The notes: a model not told the origin generated them from the letters alone. DNA of 64,000 nucleotides from an uncultured Alphaproteobacteria bacterium (GCA_937873445.1 CALMWF010000040.1:62001-126000); one strand, 5' to 3'. Shown: positions 1 to 8,041, counted from the first letter of the stretch. A program made the numbers and translations.

Positions 1-386
1 CCATGGGCACGGCGGGCCAGCAGGTGTTCCGTCTGGTGCGCCGCCTGCGCGAGGAGCTGAAGGTCAACACCACCTGCGGGGCCTCCAACATTTCCTTCGG
101 CATGCCGAACCGCCGGGCGCTGACCGGCTATTTCCTGGCCATGGCGGCCAGTCACGGCATGACCAGCGCCATCATGAACCCGCTGCATGACGAAGACATG
201 CACGCCATCTACGGCGCCAATGTGCTGAACGGCACCGATGCCCACTGCCGCTTCTGGACCAACCGCTTCCGCGACATGGCCCCGGCCCCCGCCGCGGCCG
301 CCCTGCCCGGCGGCGAGGCTGCGCCCACGGCCGAGGAACTGGAAGCCCGGCGCAAGGCGCGCGAGGAGCGTCGGCGGCGGCGCTGA
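1..386 (+). CDS. Methyltetrahydrofolate:corrinoid methyltransferase-type protein (3' part)
   Basis: Only the C-terminal part lies in the window; the frame is open to the left edge. Visible sequence includes ASNISFGMPNRR and a late segment around AIMNPLHDEDMHAIYGANVL, which match the end of the pterin-binding TIM barrel of the MeTr/AcsE and dihydropteroate synthase superfamily. By family knowledge such proteins move a methyl group between tetrahydrofolate and a corrinoid protein. The last 40 residues are an Ala/Pro then Glu/Arg-rich tail ending in five arginines, probably disordered. The corrinoid activator at 1462 and the corrinoid carrier at 8737 support the role. The exact methyl donor or acceptor cannot be read here, because the start and the partner methyltransferase are outside the window. 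Confidence 0.8.
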   Translation, partial: MGTAGQQVFRLVRRLREELKVNTTCGASNISFGMPNRRALTGYFLAMAASHGMTSAIMNPLHDEDMHAIYGANVLNGTDAHCRFWTNRFRDMAPAPAAAALPGGEAAPTAEELEARRKAREERRRRR

Positions 387-630
387 CGCTTGTCAGCCTT
401 CTGACCCCGCCCTATAGTTTTTATGCCGCACGAATGCGCCCTGCCACCCCATGGGTGGGCCGGTTCGCCTAGGACTGCGGTTGGGTTCGACTCCCATCTC
501 ATTCGGGTTGAAAAGGACGCGCGTTGCCGGCCTGGATTCAATTCCACCCGCAACTCAGGCATGCAGGTTAAAACCTCCCCTGCTCGCGGTGGCAGGCAGC
601 GTGCGTTCATTCACTGGCGGGGAGGCCGTG
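387..630 (+). other. Structured intergenic leader before the SPFH gene
   Basis: No convincing ORF. Four short stem-loops follow each other. The first has 6-bp arms 444-449/453-458. The second is a T-arm-like hairpin at 482-496, with GGG/CCC arms around a TTCGACT loop. The third has outer arms GTTGC 523-527/GCAAC 550-554 and inner arms TGGA 533-536/TCCA 543-546. The fourth has arms CCTGC 579-583/GCAGG 592-596. The SD of the next gene (GGGGAGG) is at 619-625. No T-tract follows any hairpin, so these do not look like ordinary terminators. It could be a cis-regulatory leader or a 3' structure of the upstream operon; I recognise no known riboswitch family. Confidence 0.35.
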
Positions 631-1386
631 ATGGTAGTGCTTGTGGGTTTTGCGGTTCTGGCGCTGGTTGTCGCTGTGGCGGCATGGCTGGTCAGGCGGG
701 TGAGCCGCGTCATCACCATCCATGACTATGAGGGGGCGCTTGAGTTCCGGGACGGCACGCTCATCGGGCTGCGCAATGCCGGACGCCATCGGCTGTGGGG
801 CTCGCGCACCCGGCTGGAACCCCATGACCTGCGGCCTGACATGATCAGTGTGGCGGGCCAGGAAATCACCACTGCCGACCATATTGCCATCCGGGTTTCG
901 CTGGTGGGCCAGTCACGGGTGGTTGATCTGGTGAAGGCCTTTCATGACAGGCGCGACAGCCAGCAGGATCTCTATGTGGCCCTGCAACTGGCCACGCGCG
1001 ATGCGGTGGTGCGGCGCACGGTGGACGAGGTGTTGCAGCAGCGCGATGCCATTGCCCAGGAGGTGATGGCATCGGTGCAGCCGCAGGCCCAGGGGCTGGG
1101 GCTGGACGTTCTCAGCCTTGCGGTGCGTGATGTCACCCTGCCCGCTGATCTGAAGCGTGCCATGGCCGGGGTCCTTCAGGCCCAGAAGGAAAGCCAGCGC
1201 GAGCTGGAAAAGGCGCGCGGCGAACAGGCGGTACTGCGCAGTCTGGCCAATGCCGGGCGCCTGTTTGAAGGCAATCCCGGCCTGTTGCAGGCGCGGCTCA
1301 TTCAGGCGCTGGAGCGGGGCGGCAACACGCTGGTCTTCGGTTCGGAGTTGATGCCGCCAAGCAAGCCGAAGACCGGTAAATCATGA
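631..1386 (+). CDS. SPFH/Band 7 (stomatin-like) membrane-anchored protein
   Basis: The product has 251 residues. The start at 631 is chosen because GGGGAGG lies just upstream and the preceding in-frame stretch is not protein-like. Residues about 4-22 form one N-terminal membrane anchor (VVLVGFAVLALVVAVAAWL). The SPFH/Band 7 domain follows to about residue 190, with the family-like run TADHIAIRVSLVGQSRVVD and a second half containing AVRDVTLPADLKRAM. A charged, Ala/Glu-rich helix (about 180-225) then probably forms the usual coiled coil. Stomatin-like proteins assemble into oligomeric membrane scaffolds. It lies between a methyl-corrinoid methyltransferase and the corrinoid activator in the same orientation, and homologues could be part of the same transcript. 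A specific function is not visible. Confidence 0.75.
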   Translation: MVVLVGFAVLALVVAVAAWLVRRVSRVITIHDYEGALEFRDGTLIGLRNAGRHRLWGSRTRLEPHDLRPDMISVAGQEITTADHIAIRVSLVGQSRVVDLVKAFHDRRDSQQDLYVALQLATRDAVVRRTVDEVLQQRDAIAQEVMASVQPQAQGLGLDVLSLAVRDVTLPADLKRAMAGVLQAQKESQRELEKARGEQAVLRSLANAGRLFEGNPGLLQARLIQALERGGNTLVFGSELMPPSKPKTGKS

Positions 1387-1461
1387 GCGCGGCTGAACAG
1401 CAGACCATAACCGGTCGCTTCCGTGCGACGCACCGACTCGATTCCGCGATAAAAACTGCGC

Positions 1462-3483
1462 ATGACTGAGCAAAAACCCCTCATCGTTTTCACCCCCTCC
1501 GGCAAGCGCGGACGCTTTGCCAGGGGCACCACGGTGCTGGCAGCGGCGCGGGCACTGGGTGTTGATGTCGATTCCGTTTGTGGCGGCCGGGCGATTTGCG
1601 GGCGCTGCCAGGTGATCCATGCGGTGGGGCAGTTTTCCAAGCACGGCATCACCTCGGAGGCCGCCAGCGCCACGCCGCGCAACGAGGTGGAAGACCGCTA
1701 TGACCGGCTGCGCGGGCTGGCGCCCGCACGGCGGCTGTCGTGCCAGATGAAGATCGAGGGCGATCTGGTCATTGACGTGCCCGCCGAAAGCCAGGTGCAT
1801 CGCCAGGTGGTGCGCAAGAGTGCGGAAGTGCGCGACATTGCCATGGATCCGGCCACGCGGGCCTGTTTCATCACGGTGGAAGAGCCGGACATGCACAAGC
1901 CTTCCTCCGATCTGGAGCGGGTGCTGGCGGCGCTGGAGGCGCAATGGGGCATTGCCGGAGCAACGGCTGACCTGCCGGTGCTGGCAGCCTTGCAGAAAAC
2001 CCTGCGCAAGGGCAACTGGCAGGTGACCTGCGCGGTGAACACACGCAGCGGCGGGGCCCCGCGCATCACCGCCCTGTGGCCCGGATTCCACGACCGGCTT
2101 CTCGGTCTGGCGATTGATGTGGGGTCCACCACCATTGCCGCCCATCTGACCAGCCTGAGCGACGGCGCGGTGCTGGCGTCGGCGGGCATGATGAATCCGC
2201 AGATCCGCTTTGGCGAAGATCTGATGAGCCGGGTTTCCTATGTGATGATGAACCCCGGCGGCGAGCGCGAGATGACAAGCGCCGTGCGTGAGGCGCTCAA
2301 CCGGCTGGCTGCCGAAGTGGCGAAGGAAGCCGATGTTCCGCTCACGGACATTGTGGAAGTGACGCTGGTGGGCAATCCGGTCATGCATCACCTGTTTCTG
2401 GGGCTGGACCCCACGGAACTGGGGGGCGCGCCCTTTGCGCTGGCCACGGGCCTGGCCAAGACGCTGCCGGCGCGTGAGCTGGACCTTGCCCTGGCGCCGG
2501 GGGCGCTGGCCTATGTGCTGCCGTGCATTGCGGGCCATGTGGGGGCGGACACGGCGGGCGTAGTGCTGTCGGAGGCGCCGCATGACAGTGACGATCTCAT
2601 GCTGGTGGTGGATGTGGGCACCAATGCCGAGATTGTGCTGGGCAACCGCAAGCGCCTGCTGGCCTGTTCGTCGCCCACCGGGCCTGCCTTTGAGGGGGCG
2701 CAGATTTCCTCCGGCCAGCGGGCCGCACCGGGCGCCATCGAACGGGTGCGCATCAATGCCGACACGCTGGAGCCGCGCTTCAAGGTGATCGGCTCCGACC
2801 TGTGGTCGGATGAGCCGGGCTTTGAAGAGGCGGTGGCAGCCACCGGGGTGACCGGCATTTGCGGGTCCGGCATCATCGAGGTGGTGGCGGAAATGTTCCT
2901 TGCCGGCATCATCAATCAGGACGGGCTGGTGGACGGGGCGATGGCGGCGCGCAACCCGCGCATCGAGGCCGATGGCCGCACCTTCCGCTATGTGCTGCGC
3001 GAGGGGGCGCCGCGCATCACCGTCACGCAGAATGACATTCGCGCCATTCAACTGGCCAAGGCGGCGCTCTATGCGGGTGTGCGCCTGCTGATGGACCGGC
3101 TTGGCGTTGACCAGGTGGAGCGCATCCGTCTGGCCGGGGCCTTCGGCAGTCATATTGATGTTAAATATGCCATGGTGCTGGGGCTGATCCCCGATTGCGC
3201 GCTGGCGCAGGTGCGCTCGGCGGGCAATGCGGCGGGCACAGGGGCGCGCATTGCGCTTTTGAATGCGGCGGCGCGTGACGAGATCGAGCGCGTGGTGCGG
3301 AAGATTGAAAAGATCGAAACGGCGGTGGAGCCCAAGTTTCAGCAGCACTTTGTCGAGGCCATGGCCCTTCCCCACAAGACCGCCGTGTTCAGTGAATTGG
3401 CCAAGGTGGTGACGCTGCCCGCGCCCAAGGCCATGACCCCCACCGACGAGGGCGGCGGTGAACGGCGGCGGCGGCGGCGATGA
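1462..3483 (+). CDS. Ferredoxin-ASKHA corrinoid reductive activator (RamA/DUF4445 family)
   Basis: 673 residues. An N-terminal plant-type [2Fe-2S] ferredoxin domain carries C40, C46, C49 (SVCGGRAICGRC) and C94 (RRLSC). A linker and an ASKHA ATPase-like domain follow from about residue 213 (LAIDVGSTTIAAHL), with a second phosphate-binding-like element VVDVGTNAEIV. The family reduces inactive Co(II) corrinoid on methyltransferase systems back to Co(I) with ATP hydrolysis. The C-terminus has an Arg-rich tail like that of the partial gene at 1-386. The stop overlaps the next start as ATGA (3480-3483), which implies translational coupling. The natural client is probably the corrinoid protein encoded at 8042-8737, although that gene is 4.5 kb away and on the other strand. 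Confidence 0.88.
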   Translation: MTEQKPLIVFTPSGKRGRFARGTTVLAAARALGVDVDSVCGGRAICGRCQVIHAVGQFSKHGITSEAASATPRNEVEDRYDRLRGLAPARRLSCQMKIEGDLVIDVPAESQVHRQVVRKSAEVRDIAMDPATRACFITVEEPDMHKPSSDLERVLAALEAQWGIAGATADLPVLAALQKTLRKGNWQVTCAVNTRSGGAPRITALWPGFHDRLLGLAIDVGSTTIAAHLTSLSDGAVLASAGMMNPQIRFGEDLMSRVSYVMMNPGGEREMTSAVREALNRLAAEVAKEADVPLTDIVEVTLVGNPVMHHLFLGLDPTELGGAPFALATGLAKTLPARELDLALAPGALAYVLPCIAGHVGADTAGVVLSEAPHDSDDLMLVVDVGTNAEIVLGNRKRLLACSSPTGPAFEGAQISSGQRAAPGAIERVRINADTLEPRFKVIGSDLWSDEPGFEEAVAATGVTGICGSGIIEVVAEMFLAGIINQDGLVDGAMAARNPRIEADGRTFRYVLREGAPRITVTQNDIRAIQLAKAALYAGVRLLMDRLGVDQVERIRLAGAFGSHIDVKYAMVLGLIPDCALAQVRSAGNAAGTGARIALLNAAARDEIERVVRKIEKIETAVEPKFQQHFVEAMALPHKTAVFSELAKVVTLPAPKAMTPTDEGGGERRRRRR

Positions 3484-3911
3484 GAACACTGTCTGCGGCC
3501 TTGGTGCTGGTTACGGCTCTGGCCACGCCGGCGCGGGCCGACATAAAGGGCTGCTATGAGCGCGTTTACAGTGCCGCGCATCTGCACAAGCATCGCGGCC
3601 AGAAGGTCACCATGATGCGGCTGCAGATCGGGCTGACCAAGGACATTGACTCCGCGCAGGCCGACAAACTGTGGGCTACTTTCCGCAACGGGCGCAGCCT
3701 TGCCACCTGGCCGCTGGAGTGCAGCGACAATCACCGCTGCTTTGTGGAGGGCGATGGCGGCTCCTTCCACATCGACGAGACGGCGGATGGCGTGAAGATC
3801 AGCAATGAGGGCTACATCCGCTTTGGCGATGATGAAGACTATATCGAAGTGCCCGATGACACCGAGCACCGGGTGTTTCTGCTGAAGCGCGTCGGCGCGG
3901 GTTGCAAATAG
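3480..3911 (+). CDS. Small secreted cysteine-containing protein, unknown
   Basis: 143 residues, starting inside the stop of the corrinoid activator (ATGA). Residues 1-21 are a clear Sec signal peptide (MRTLSAALVLVTALATPARA, cleavage before D). The mature part has one Cys near its start (KGCYERVY), a Cys pair in PLECSDNHRCFVEGDGGS and a penultimate Cys, so two disulfides in the periplasm are plausible. An acidic stretch (FGDDEDYIEVPDD) lies near the C-terminus. I do not recognise a named family. Coupling to a cytoplasmic corrinoid-activation gene is odd; it may only share the transcript. Confidence 0.7.
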   Translation: MRTLSAALVLVTALATPARADIKGCYERVYSAAHLHKHRGQKVTMMRLQIGLTKDIDSAQADKLWATFRNGRSLATWPLECSDNHRCFVEGDGGSFHIDETADGVKISNEGYIRFGDDEDYIEVPDDTEHRVFLLKRVGAGCK

Positions 3912-3923
3912 GCCCCGCACCCT

Positions 3924-3966
3924 CCCATGCTGCGCATGGGCACCAACCCTCTCCCCGCCGGCGGGG
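3924..3966. repeat. Paired palindromes between convergent genes
   Basis: A perfect 7-bp stem with a 3-nt loop (3924-3940) is followed by the perfect 14-bp palindrome CCCCGCCGGCGGGG (3953-3966). They fill the 64-bp gap between the convergent ends of the secreted-protein gene and psuG. CCCTCTCCCCGCC-type palindromes are commonly scattered through alphaproteobacterial intergenic regions, so this is either an intergenic repeat copy or a bidirectional termination or stability structure without a T-run. Confidence 0.5.
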
Positions 3967-3975
3967 ACAGGGCGA

Positions 3976-4884
3976 TTACTGAAGATTTTTCGCAATCTCA
4001 GCGGCGAGGCGGGCGTTGTTCAGCACCAGGGCGATGTTGGCGGCCAGCGAACGGCCGGATGTGATCTCAGCAAGACGCTTGAGCAGGAAGGGCGTCACCT
4101 CCTTGCCGTGAATGCCGCTTTTTTCCGCCTCGTCAATCGCCCGTTCGATGACGGGGGCGATTTCACCCGCCGGGATTTCGGCCTTCTTCGGAATGGGGTT
4201 GGCCACCACCACGCCGCCCTTCAGCCCCATGGCCCATTTCGCCTGCATGAGGGCCGCCACTTCCGCCGCCGTGTTGCAGCGGATGGGCACAGGGTGGCCC
4301 GAGGCCCGCGAATAAAAGGCCGGAAAGTCATCGGTGCCGAAGCCCACCACGGGAACCCCCAGACTTTCCAAAACCTCCAGCGTCAATCCGAGATCAAGAA
4401 TGGCCTTGGCACCCGCCGTCACCACGGCCACATTGCTTTCGGCGAATTCCTGCAGGTCGGCGGAAATGTCAAAGCTCTTGTCCGCGCCACGGTGGACGCC
4501 ACCGATGCCGCCGGTGGCGAAAACCTGAATGCCCGCCATGGCGGCAATGCGCATGGTGGAGGCCACGGTGGTGGCCCCCATGAATTTTCGCGCCACCACG
4601 AAGGGCAGGTCACGCACCGAGACCTTGACGATCTGCGGCCCCTCCTCGGCGAAGCGCTGCAGAACCTGATCGCTCAGGCCGACACACAGGCGGCCCGCCA
4701 CCACGGCGATGGTGGCAGGCGTGGCCCCGCCGTCGCGCACCGCCTGCTCCACCGCCTTTGCCATCTCCAGATTCTGCGGAAAGGGCATGCCATGGGCGAT
4801 GATGGTGGATTCCAGCGCCACCACGGGGCGCTTGCCCTTCAGCGCGGCGGCCACTTCGGGCGCGAGATCAAGATACTGGTTCAT
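3976..4884 (-). CDS. psuG: Pseudouridine-5'-phosphate glycosidase
   Basis: 302 residues, the usual family length. The N-terminal block VVALESTIIAHGMPFPQN and the later blocks GGIGGVHRGAD and VVVANPIP are hallmark PsuG regions. The enzyme splits pseudouridine 5'-phosphate reversibly into ribose 5-phosphate and uracil in the cytoplasm. In this family the Lys near VSVRDLPFVVARK and the Glu of ALESTI take part in the ring-opened ribose mechanism (family knowledge). The gene lies 7 nt downstream of psuK on the same strand, forming the two-step pseudouridine degradation operon. No transporter is attached. Confidence 0.95.
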   Translation of the reverse strand: MNQYLDLAPEVAAALKGKRPVVALESTIIAHGMPFPQNLEMAKAVEQAVRDGGATPATIAVVAGRLCVGLSDQVLQRFAEEGPQIVKVSVRDLPFVVARKFMGATTVASTMRIAAMAGIQVFATGGIGGVHRGADKSFDISADLQEFAESNVAVVTAGAKAILDLGLTLEVLESLGVPVVGFGTDDFPAFYSRASGHPVPIRCNTAAEVAALMQAKWAMGLKGGVVVANPIPKKAEIPAGEIAPVIERAIDEAEKSGIHGKEVTPFLLKRLAEITSGRSLAANIALVLNNARLAAEIAKNLQ

Positions 4885-4891
4885 GGCTCAC

Positions 4892-5800
4892 TCATGGGTT
4901 GATTTCCGCCAGCTCATGCAGCCGGGCGGGGTTCAATTCGGGAAGGGTGGAACGGGGCGAGGCGAGCACCAGACCGGCGGCAGACTGGCCAAGGCGGGCG
5001 GCGTCAACATTGCTCAGTCCACGGATCAAACCATAGACCAGACCGGCCACGGCGGCGTCGCCTGCGCCGGTGACATCCACAACACCTGAGGCCGCAAGCG
5101 GCGGCAGGCTGATGCGGCCGGCGGCACTGGACACGACGGCGCCATCGGCCCCGCAATGGACCACCAGTTCCGCCAGTCCGCGCCCGTGAAGCTGCGCACA
5201 GGCGCGGGCCAGATCATCATTATGCGCAAGGGCGGCAAGCTGGGCGCGGTTGGGCGTGGCCAGCCGGATGGGATGGGCGGCGAGGGCCGCGACAAGCCGC
5301 GCCGCCTTGGCCACCGACACCGGCTCCACCAGCAGTTTCCCGCCATGATGACGGGCCAGATAAATCAATGTTGCCGCCGGACAGTTGCAGTCGGCAACGA
5401 TGAGCTTCGCCTCGTCCAAAAGGGCCTGCGCGGGGGCCAGGCGATCCGGCGTCAGCGTGTCCATCAGGCGCATGTCATTGACGGCGGTGACCAGTTCGCC
5501 CCGGTCATCGAGCAGGGCCACATAGGAACCGCTGGGCAGGGCCGAGCGCAGGGCAAAGGTGAGGTCCACCTCGGCGGCGCGGGTTTCGGCGGCCAGCGCA
5601 TCGGCGGCGGCGTCATTGCCGAAGACGGTGATGAGCGATGTGATGACGCCAAGGCGGGCGAGATTATGGGCGATGTTGCGGCCCACGCCGCCGGCCGTGA
5701 AGGCCACGGTGCCGGGATTGGAGGTGGCGGAAAGCGCGCCGGGGGGAAGGCTTGCCTTCACATCAAGATTGGCCCCGCCCACCACCACAACATCAGTCAT
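4892..5800 (-). CDS. psuK: Pseudouridine kinase, PfkB family
   Basis: 302-residue PfkB-type sugar/nucleoside kinase. The N-terminus VVVGGANLDVKA and the GGVGRNIAHNLARLG block are those of PsuK. The C-terminal PfkB signature VDVTGAGDAAVAGLVYG contains the GAGD anion hole and catalytic Asp. It phosphorylates pseudouridine at the 5'-hydroxyl to give the substrate of PsuG. The start is supported by AGGAG about 8 nt upstream. It is first in the psuK-psuG operon and divergent from the Fe-S protein gene at 5909 across a 108-bp gap. Confidence 0.93.
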   Translation of the reverse strand: MTDVVVVGGANLDVKASLPPGALSATSNPGTVAFTAGGVGRNIAHNLARLGVITSLITVFGNDAAADALAAETRAAEVDLTFALRSALPSGSYVALLDDRGELVTAVNDMRLMDTLTPDRLAPAQALLDEAKLIVADCNCPAATLIYLARHHGGKLLVEPVSVAKAARLVAALAAHPIRLATPNRAQLAALAHNDDLARACAQLHGRGLAELVVHCGADGAVVSSAAGRISLPPLAASGVVDVTGAGDAAVAGLVYGLIRGLSNVDAARLGQSAAGLVLASPRSTLPELNPARLHELAEINP

Positions 5801-5908
5801 GGCTGTGCTCCTGGCGGTTTTGGCGCGAATGCGGCGCGGCGTGCATTGAAAAATCAGGTCTCACCCGGCACAGTCTGCCACGGGCCCGCGCGCCCGGAAA
5901 GGTGAGAC

Positions 5909-6568
5909 GTGTCGGAACACCCCATCATTGCGGCCCTGCGCCGCGAGAGCTTTGAACCGCTGGGCTGGTTTGCGCCCACGGCGGCGGACGGCGCCCCGGG
6001 GGGCTGCCGGTTCATGGTGCTCATCGGCAATGCGGGGCCTCTGCTGTTCCGGCGCTTTGGGCGCGAGCGGCAGGTGGGCGAGACGCTGGACCAGTGGACC
6101 GAGCGGGTGGTGACACCGCTGGCGGCAACGCTGGGGGCCAGGGCGGGCTTTCCCTTTGCCGCCCCGCCGCTGCCCTTTCTGTCCTGGGCGCGGGCGGCGG
6201 GGGCCGGGCATGTGTCACCCCTGGGTCTCAACATACACGCGCGCTTCGGCCTGTGGCATGCCTTCCGGGCGGTGCTGTTTTTTCCCGTGGCGCTGGACCT
6301 GCCGCCGCCGGGGGCGGGCGCGCACCCCTGTGAGGCGTGCCCAGGCAGGCCCTGTTTGTCCGCCTGTCCGGTGGCGGCGTTTTCGCCAGCGGGCTATGAC
6401 GTGGCGGCCTGTGTTGACCATATTGCCAGTGCGGCGGGGCAGCTTTGCATGACCGGCGGCTGTCTGGCGCGGCGCGCCTGTCCGGTGGGCCGGGCCTTTA
6501 CCTATGAGCCCGAGCAGATGCAGTTTCACATGCGCGCCTTTTTGAAGGCGCGTCAGGAGGCACCATGA
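5909..6568 (+). CDS. 4Fe-4S ferredoxin-type protein, unknown role
   Basis: 219 residues with a GTG start; GGAAAGGTGAG directly upstream decides the start. The N-terminal two-thirds lack a recognised enzyme motif. The C-terminal part (from about residue 140) holds two Cys clusters, HPCEACPGRPCLSACP and then LCMTGGCLARRACP, typical of paired [4Fe-4S] sites as in QueG/ferredoxin-like reductases. The layout is a truncated QueG-like arrangement, but the cobalamin-binding core of QueG is not evident. It overlaps the GFA-family gene by ATGA, so the two are co-translated. Confidence 0.7.
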   Translation: MSEHPIIAALRRESFEPLGWFAPTAADGAPGGCRFMVLIGNAGPLLFRRFGRERQVGETLDQWTERVVTPLAATLGARAGFPFAAPPLPFLSWARAAGAGHVSPLGLNIHARFGLWHAFRAVLFFPVALDLPPPGAGAHPCEACPGRPCLSACPVAAFSPAGYDVAACVDHIASAAGQLCMTGGCLARRACPVGRAFTYEPEQMQFHMRAFLKARQEAP

Positions 6569-6960
6569 AGAAGACCGGATCATGCCTGTGCGGGGCGGTA
6601 AAATATGAGGTGACGGGACCGCTGCGCCCGATCCTCGCCTGCCACTGCATTCAATGCCGCAAGCAAACCGGCCATTACCTGGCCGCCACGGCGGCGGCAC
6701 TTTCCGACTTTGCCTTCACTGAAATGCGCGGGCTGAAATGGTATCGGTCAAGCCCGGCGGCCGAACGCGGCTTCTGCAAGGCGTGCGGCTCGGTGCTGTT
6801 CTGGAAGGGCGATGGCGCTGACCAGATTTCCATCACTGCCGGAAGCCTTGATGGGGAAACGGGACTGGCGCTTGATGGCCACATCTTCTGTGCCTTCAAG
6901 GGCGACTATTACCAGATCAGCGGCGGCGGCTATCAATGGCCCGAGGGCACGGAAGGTTGA
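6565..6960 (+). CDS. GFA/CENP-V domain protein
   Basis: 131 residues. Zinc-ligand motifs of the GFA (formaldehyde-activating enzyme-like) fold are visible: GSCLCGAVKYEV near the N-terminus, CHCIQCRKQTG at about residues 27-37, and FCKACGSVLFW at about 71-81. Proteins of this family bind two zinc ions, and some react with glutathione adducts; the substrate here is unknown. It is coupled to the Fe-S protein upstream by ATGA overlap, and its stop directly abuts the stop of the convergent DUF1638-type gene (6960/6961). Confidence 0.85.
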   Translation: MKKTGSCLCGAVKYEVTGPLRPILACHCIQCRKQTGHYLAATAAALSDFAFTEMRGLKWYRSSPAAERGFCKACGSVLFWKGDGADQISITAGSLDGETGLALDGHIFCAFKGDYYQISGGGYQWPEGTEG

Positions 6961-7602
6961 TCAGCCGGCGCTGTGCGCGGCCAGGAAATCCGCCAGTTCG
7001 CCATAGCCCGTGAAACGGTAGTCATAGGCAAGAGCCAATTTCGCCGCTGCCGCCCGGGCCGATTTTTCGAGCGCGGCGTCTTTTGTCTGAGCAAGGTAAA
7101 TGAGGCGTGAATAATTGCCGAAGTAGTCGGGCAGCAATTCCGGATGACGGTCCAGCCCCAGCCCCTGCCACACCAGCCGGTCAAAATGCCGGACCAGATA
7201 ATCGGTGAGGTAGAAGACGGTTGCCTCATCATCCAGCCGCCCGGCAAAGTCAGAAAGGCCGGAAAAGAAGGCATAGCAATGGGGGCCGCCGATGCGCTCC
7301 ACCCCCTCCTCCGCCAGCATGACATCCAGCATGCCGCCGGTTCCGCAATCGCCATAGGCCACCGCGATGGTGCGATAATGTGGCCTTTCTTCACGGATGG
7401 CCTGGCGCAAGGCTGGCACAAGCTTGTCTGGCGTATTGTGCCATTTGGCCGGCAGGCAGCGCAGATCAAAGACGTGCCAGTGGTTCAGTTCGATGAGGGC
7501 AACGATCTCGCGGGCCAGAGCCCCACAGGCCAGGATCAGCACCTCCCCGCGCCCGGCGGAGAAGCGAAAACCCTGGGAGGGTTCGAGGTTGACCGTTGTC
7601 AC
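6961..7602 (-). CDS. DUF1638-type protein linked to corrinoid methyltransferases
   Basis: 213 residues, GTG start with AGGAG about 12 nt upstream. Conserved features include ILACGALAREI, the stretch DLRCLPAKWHNTPDKL, AYGDCGTGG and GPHCYAFFSG, matching the DUF1638 pattern with conserved Cys and His residues that could bind metal or cofactor. Genes of this family recur beside corrinoid carriers, ASKHA activators and MttB-like methyltransferases, which fits this locus. Its biochemical activity is not established as far as I know. It is convergent with and abuts the GFA gene. Confidence 0.8.
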   Translation of the reverse strand: MTTVNLEPSQGFRFSAGRGEVLILACGALAREIVALIELNHWHVFDLRCLPAKWHNTPDKLVPALRQAIREERPHYRTIAVAYGDCGTGGMLDVMLAEEGVERIGGPHCYAFFSGLSDFAGRLDDEATVFYLTDYLVRHFDRLVWQGLGLDRHPELLPDYFGNYSRLIYLAQTKDAALEKSARAAAAKLALAYDYRFTGYGELADFLAAHSAG

Positions 7603-7817
7603 GCCAGCGTGCTCCTCAGTTTACGGATCATTAAAATTGCCGCCAATTTCTTAAACAGCCGCTAGCCCTGTTTCAGGAACACCTGTTTGGAGCTTATCTG
7701 GCCATGGCGATTTTAGGTCTCATTAATGTTTGAATTCTAGTGTGGGTGATGTTCAAGGACGGCGGCACATCAAGGCGCGGTCAGATTGAACAGGTGCTGT
7801 AAATATTGGAGAGTTAC
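7603..7817 (+). promoter_or_regulatory. Promoter region of the pilin gene
   Basis: 215 bp without an ORF, locally A/T-richer than its surroundings (for example 7626-7660 and 7712-7740). It must carry the promoter for the pilin, and part of it the promoter of the divergent DUF1638 gene. The SD of the pilin is GGAGAG at 7808-7813. TTAA elements at 7630 and later are not in TTAA-N7-TTAA register, so no clean CtrA box is visible. Confidence 0.4.
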
Positions 7818-7970
7818 ATGAAGAAGTTCCTCGTTGATGAATCCGGTGCGACCGCTATCGAATATGGCCTGATCGCTGCCGCCACCGGCCTCGCCCTGGT
7901 CATGGTCATGCCGACCATCAAGAACCGTCTGAGCGACACGTTCAACAACATTGCCAACAACCTGGACTAA
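7818..7970 (+). CDS. Flp/Fap-type pilin
   Basis: 50-residue prepilin. The start MKKFLVDESG is followed by ATAIEYGLIAAATGLALV. This is the Flp pilin pattern: a short basic/acidic leader ending in Gly, then a hydrophobic helix with Glu at +5 and Tyr at +6 of the mature protein, which the TadV/CpaA peptidase would process. The mature subunit would be about 40 residues. GGAGAG precedes the ATG and a strong terminator follows. No tad/cpa secretion genes lie in the window, so this is an orphan or major-pilin copy sitting between corrinoid genes. Confidence 0.93.
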   Translation: MKKFLVDESGATAIEYGLIAAATGLALVMVMPTIKNRLSDTFNNIANNLD

Positions 7971-7986
7971 TCGTCCCGGTCGGTGC

Positions 7987-8018
7987 AACGCCCCCCTCGC
8001 AAGAGGGGGGCGTTTTCA
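7987..8018 (+). terminator. Rho-independent terminator of the pilin gene
   Basis: A perfect 12-bp stem (7987-7998 with 8003-8014) closed by a GCAA tetraloop, G/C core then TTTT. It is 16 nt after the pilin stop. It also lies 24 nt from the stop of the convergent corrinoid gene, and its A-rich flank could serve that gene too. Confidence 0.95.
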
Positions 8019-8041
8019 TTTGTGCAATGCCCTAAGGCACG

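Noticed and set aside
432-505. Possible tRNA gene (acceptor-like 6/7 pairing plus T-arm)
   Set aside because: No D arm or anticodon arm can be formed in the interior, and the interior is dominated by a separate 6-bp hairpin.
451-630. 60-codon N-terminal extension of the SPFH protein
   Set aside because: Not protein-like for the family, covers the structured leader, and a strong SD precedes the ATG at 631.
1381-3489. 702-residue antisense ORF opposite the corrinoid activator
   Set aside because: His/Gly/Arg/Gln-rich low-complexity translation typical of an antisense frame in GC-rich DNA; the plus strand encodes a clear ferredoxin-ASKHA protein.
7626-7660. CtrA box before the pilin gene
   Set aside because: TTAA elements are present but not spaced by seven bases.
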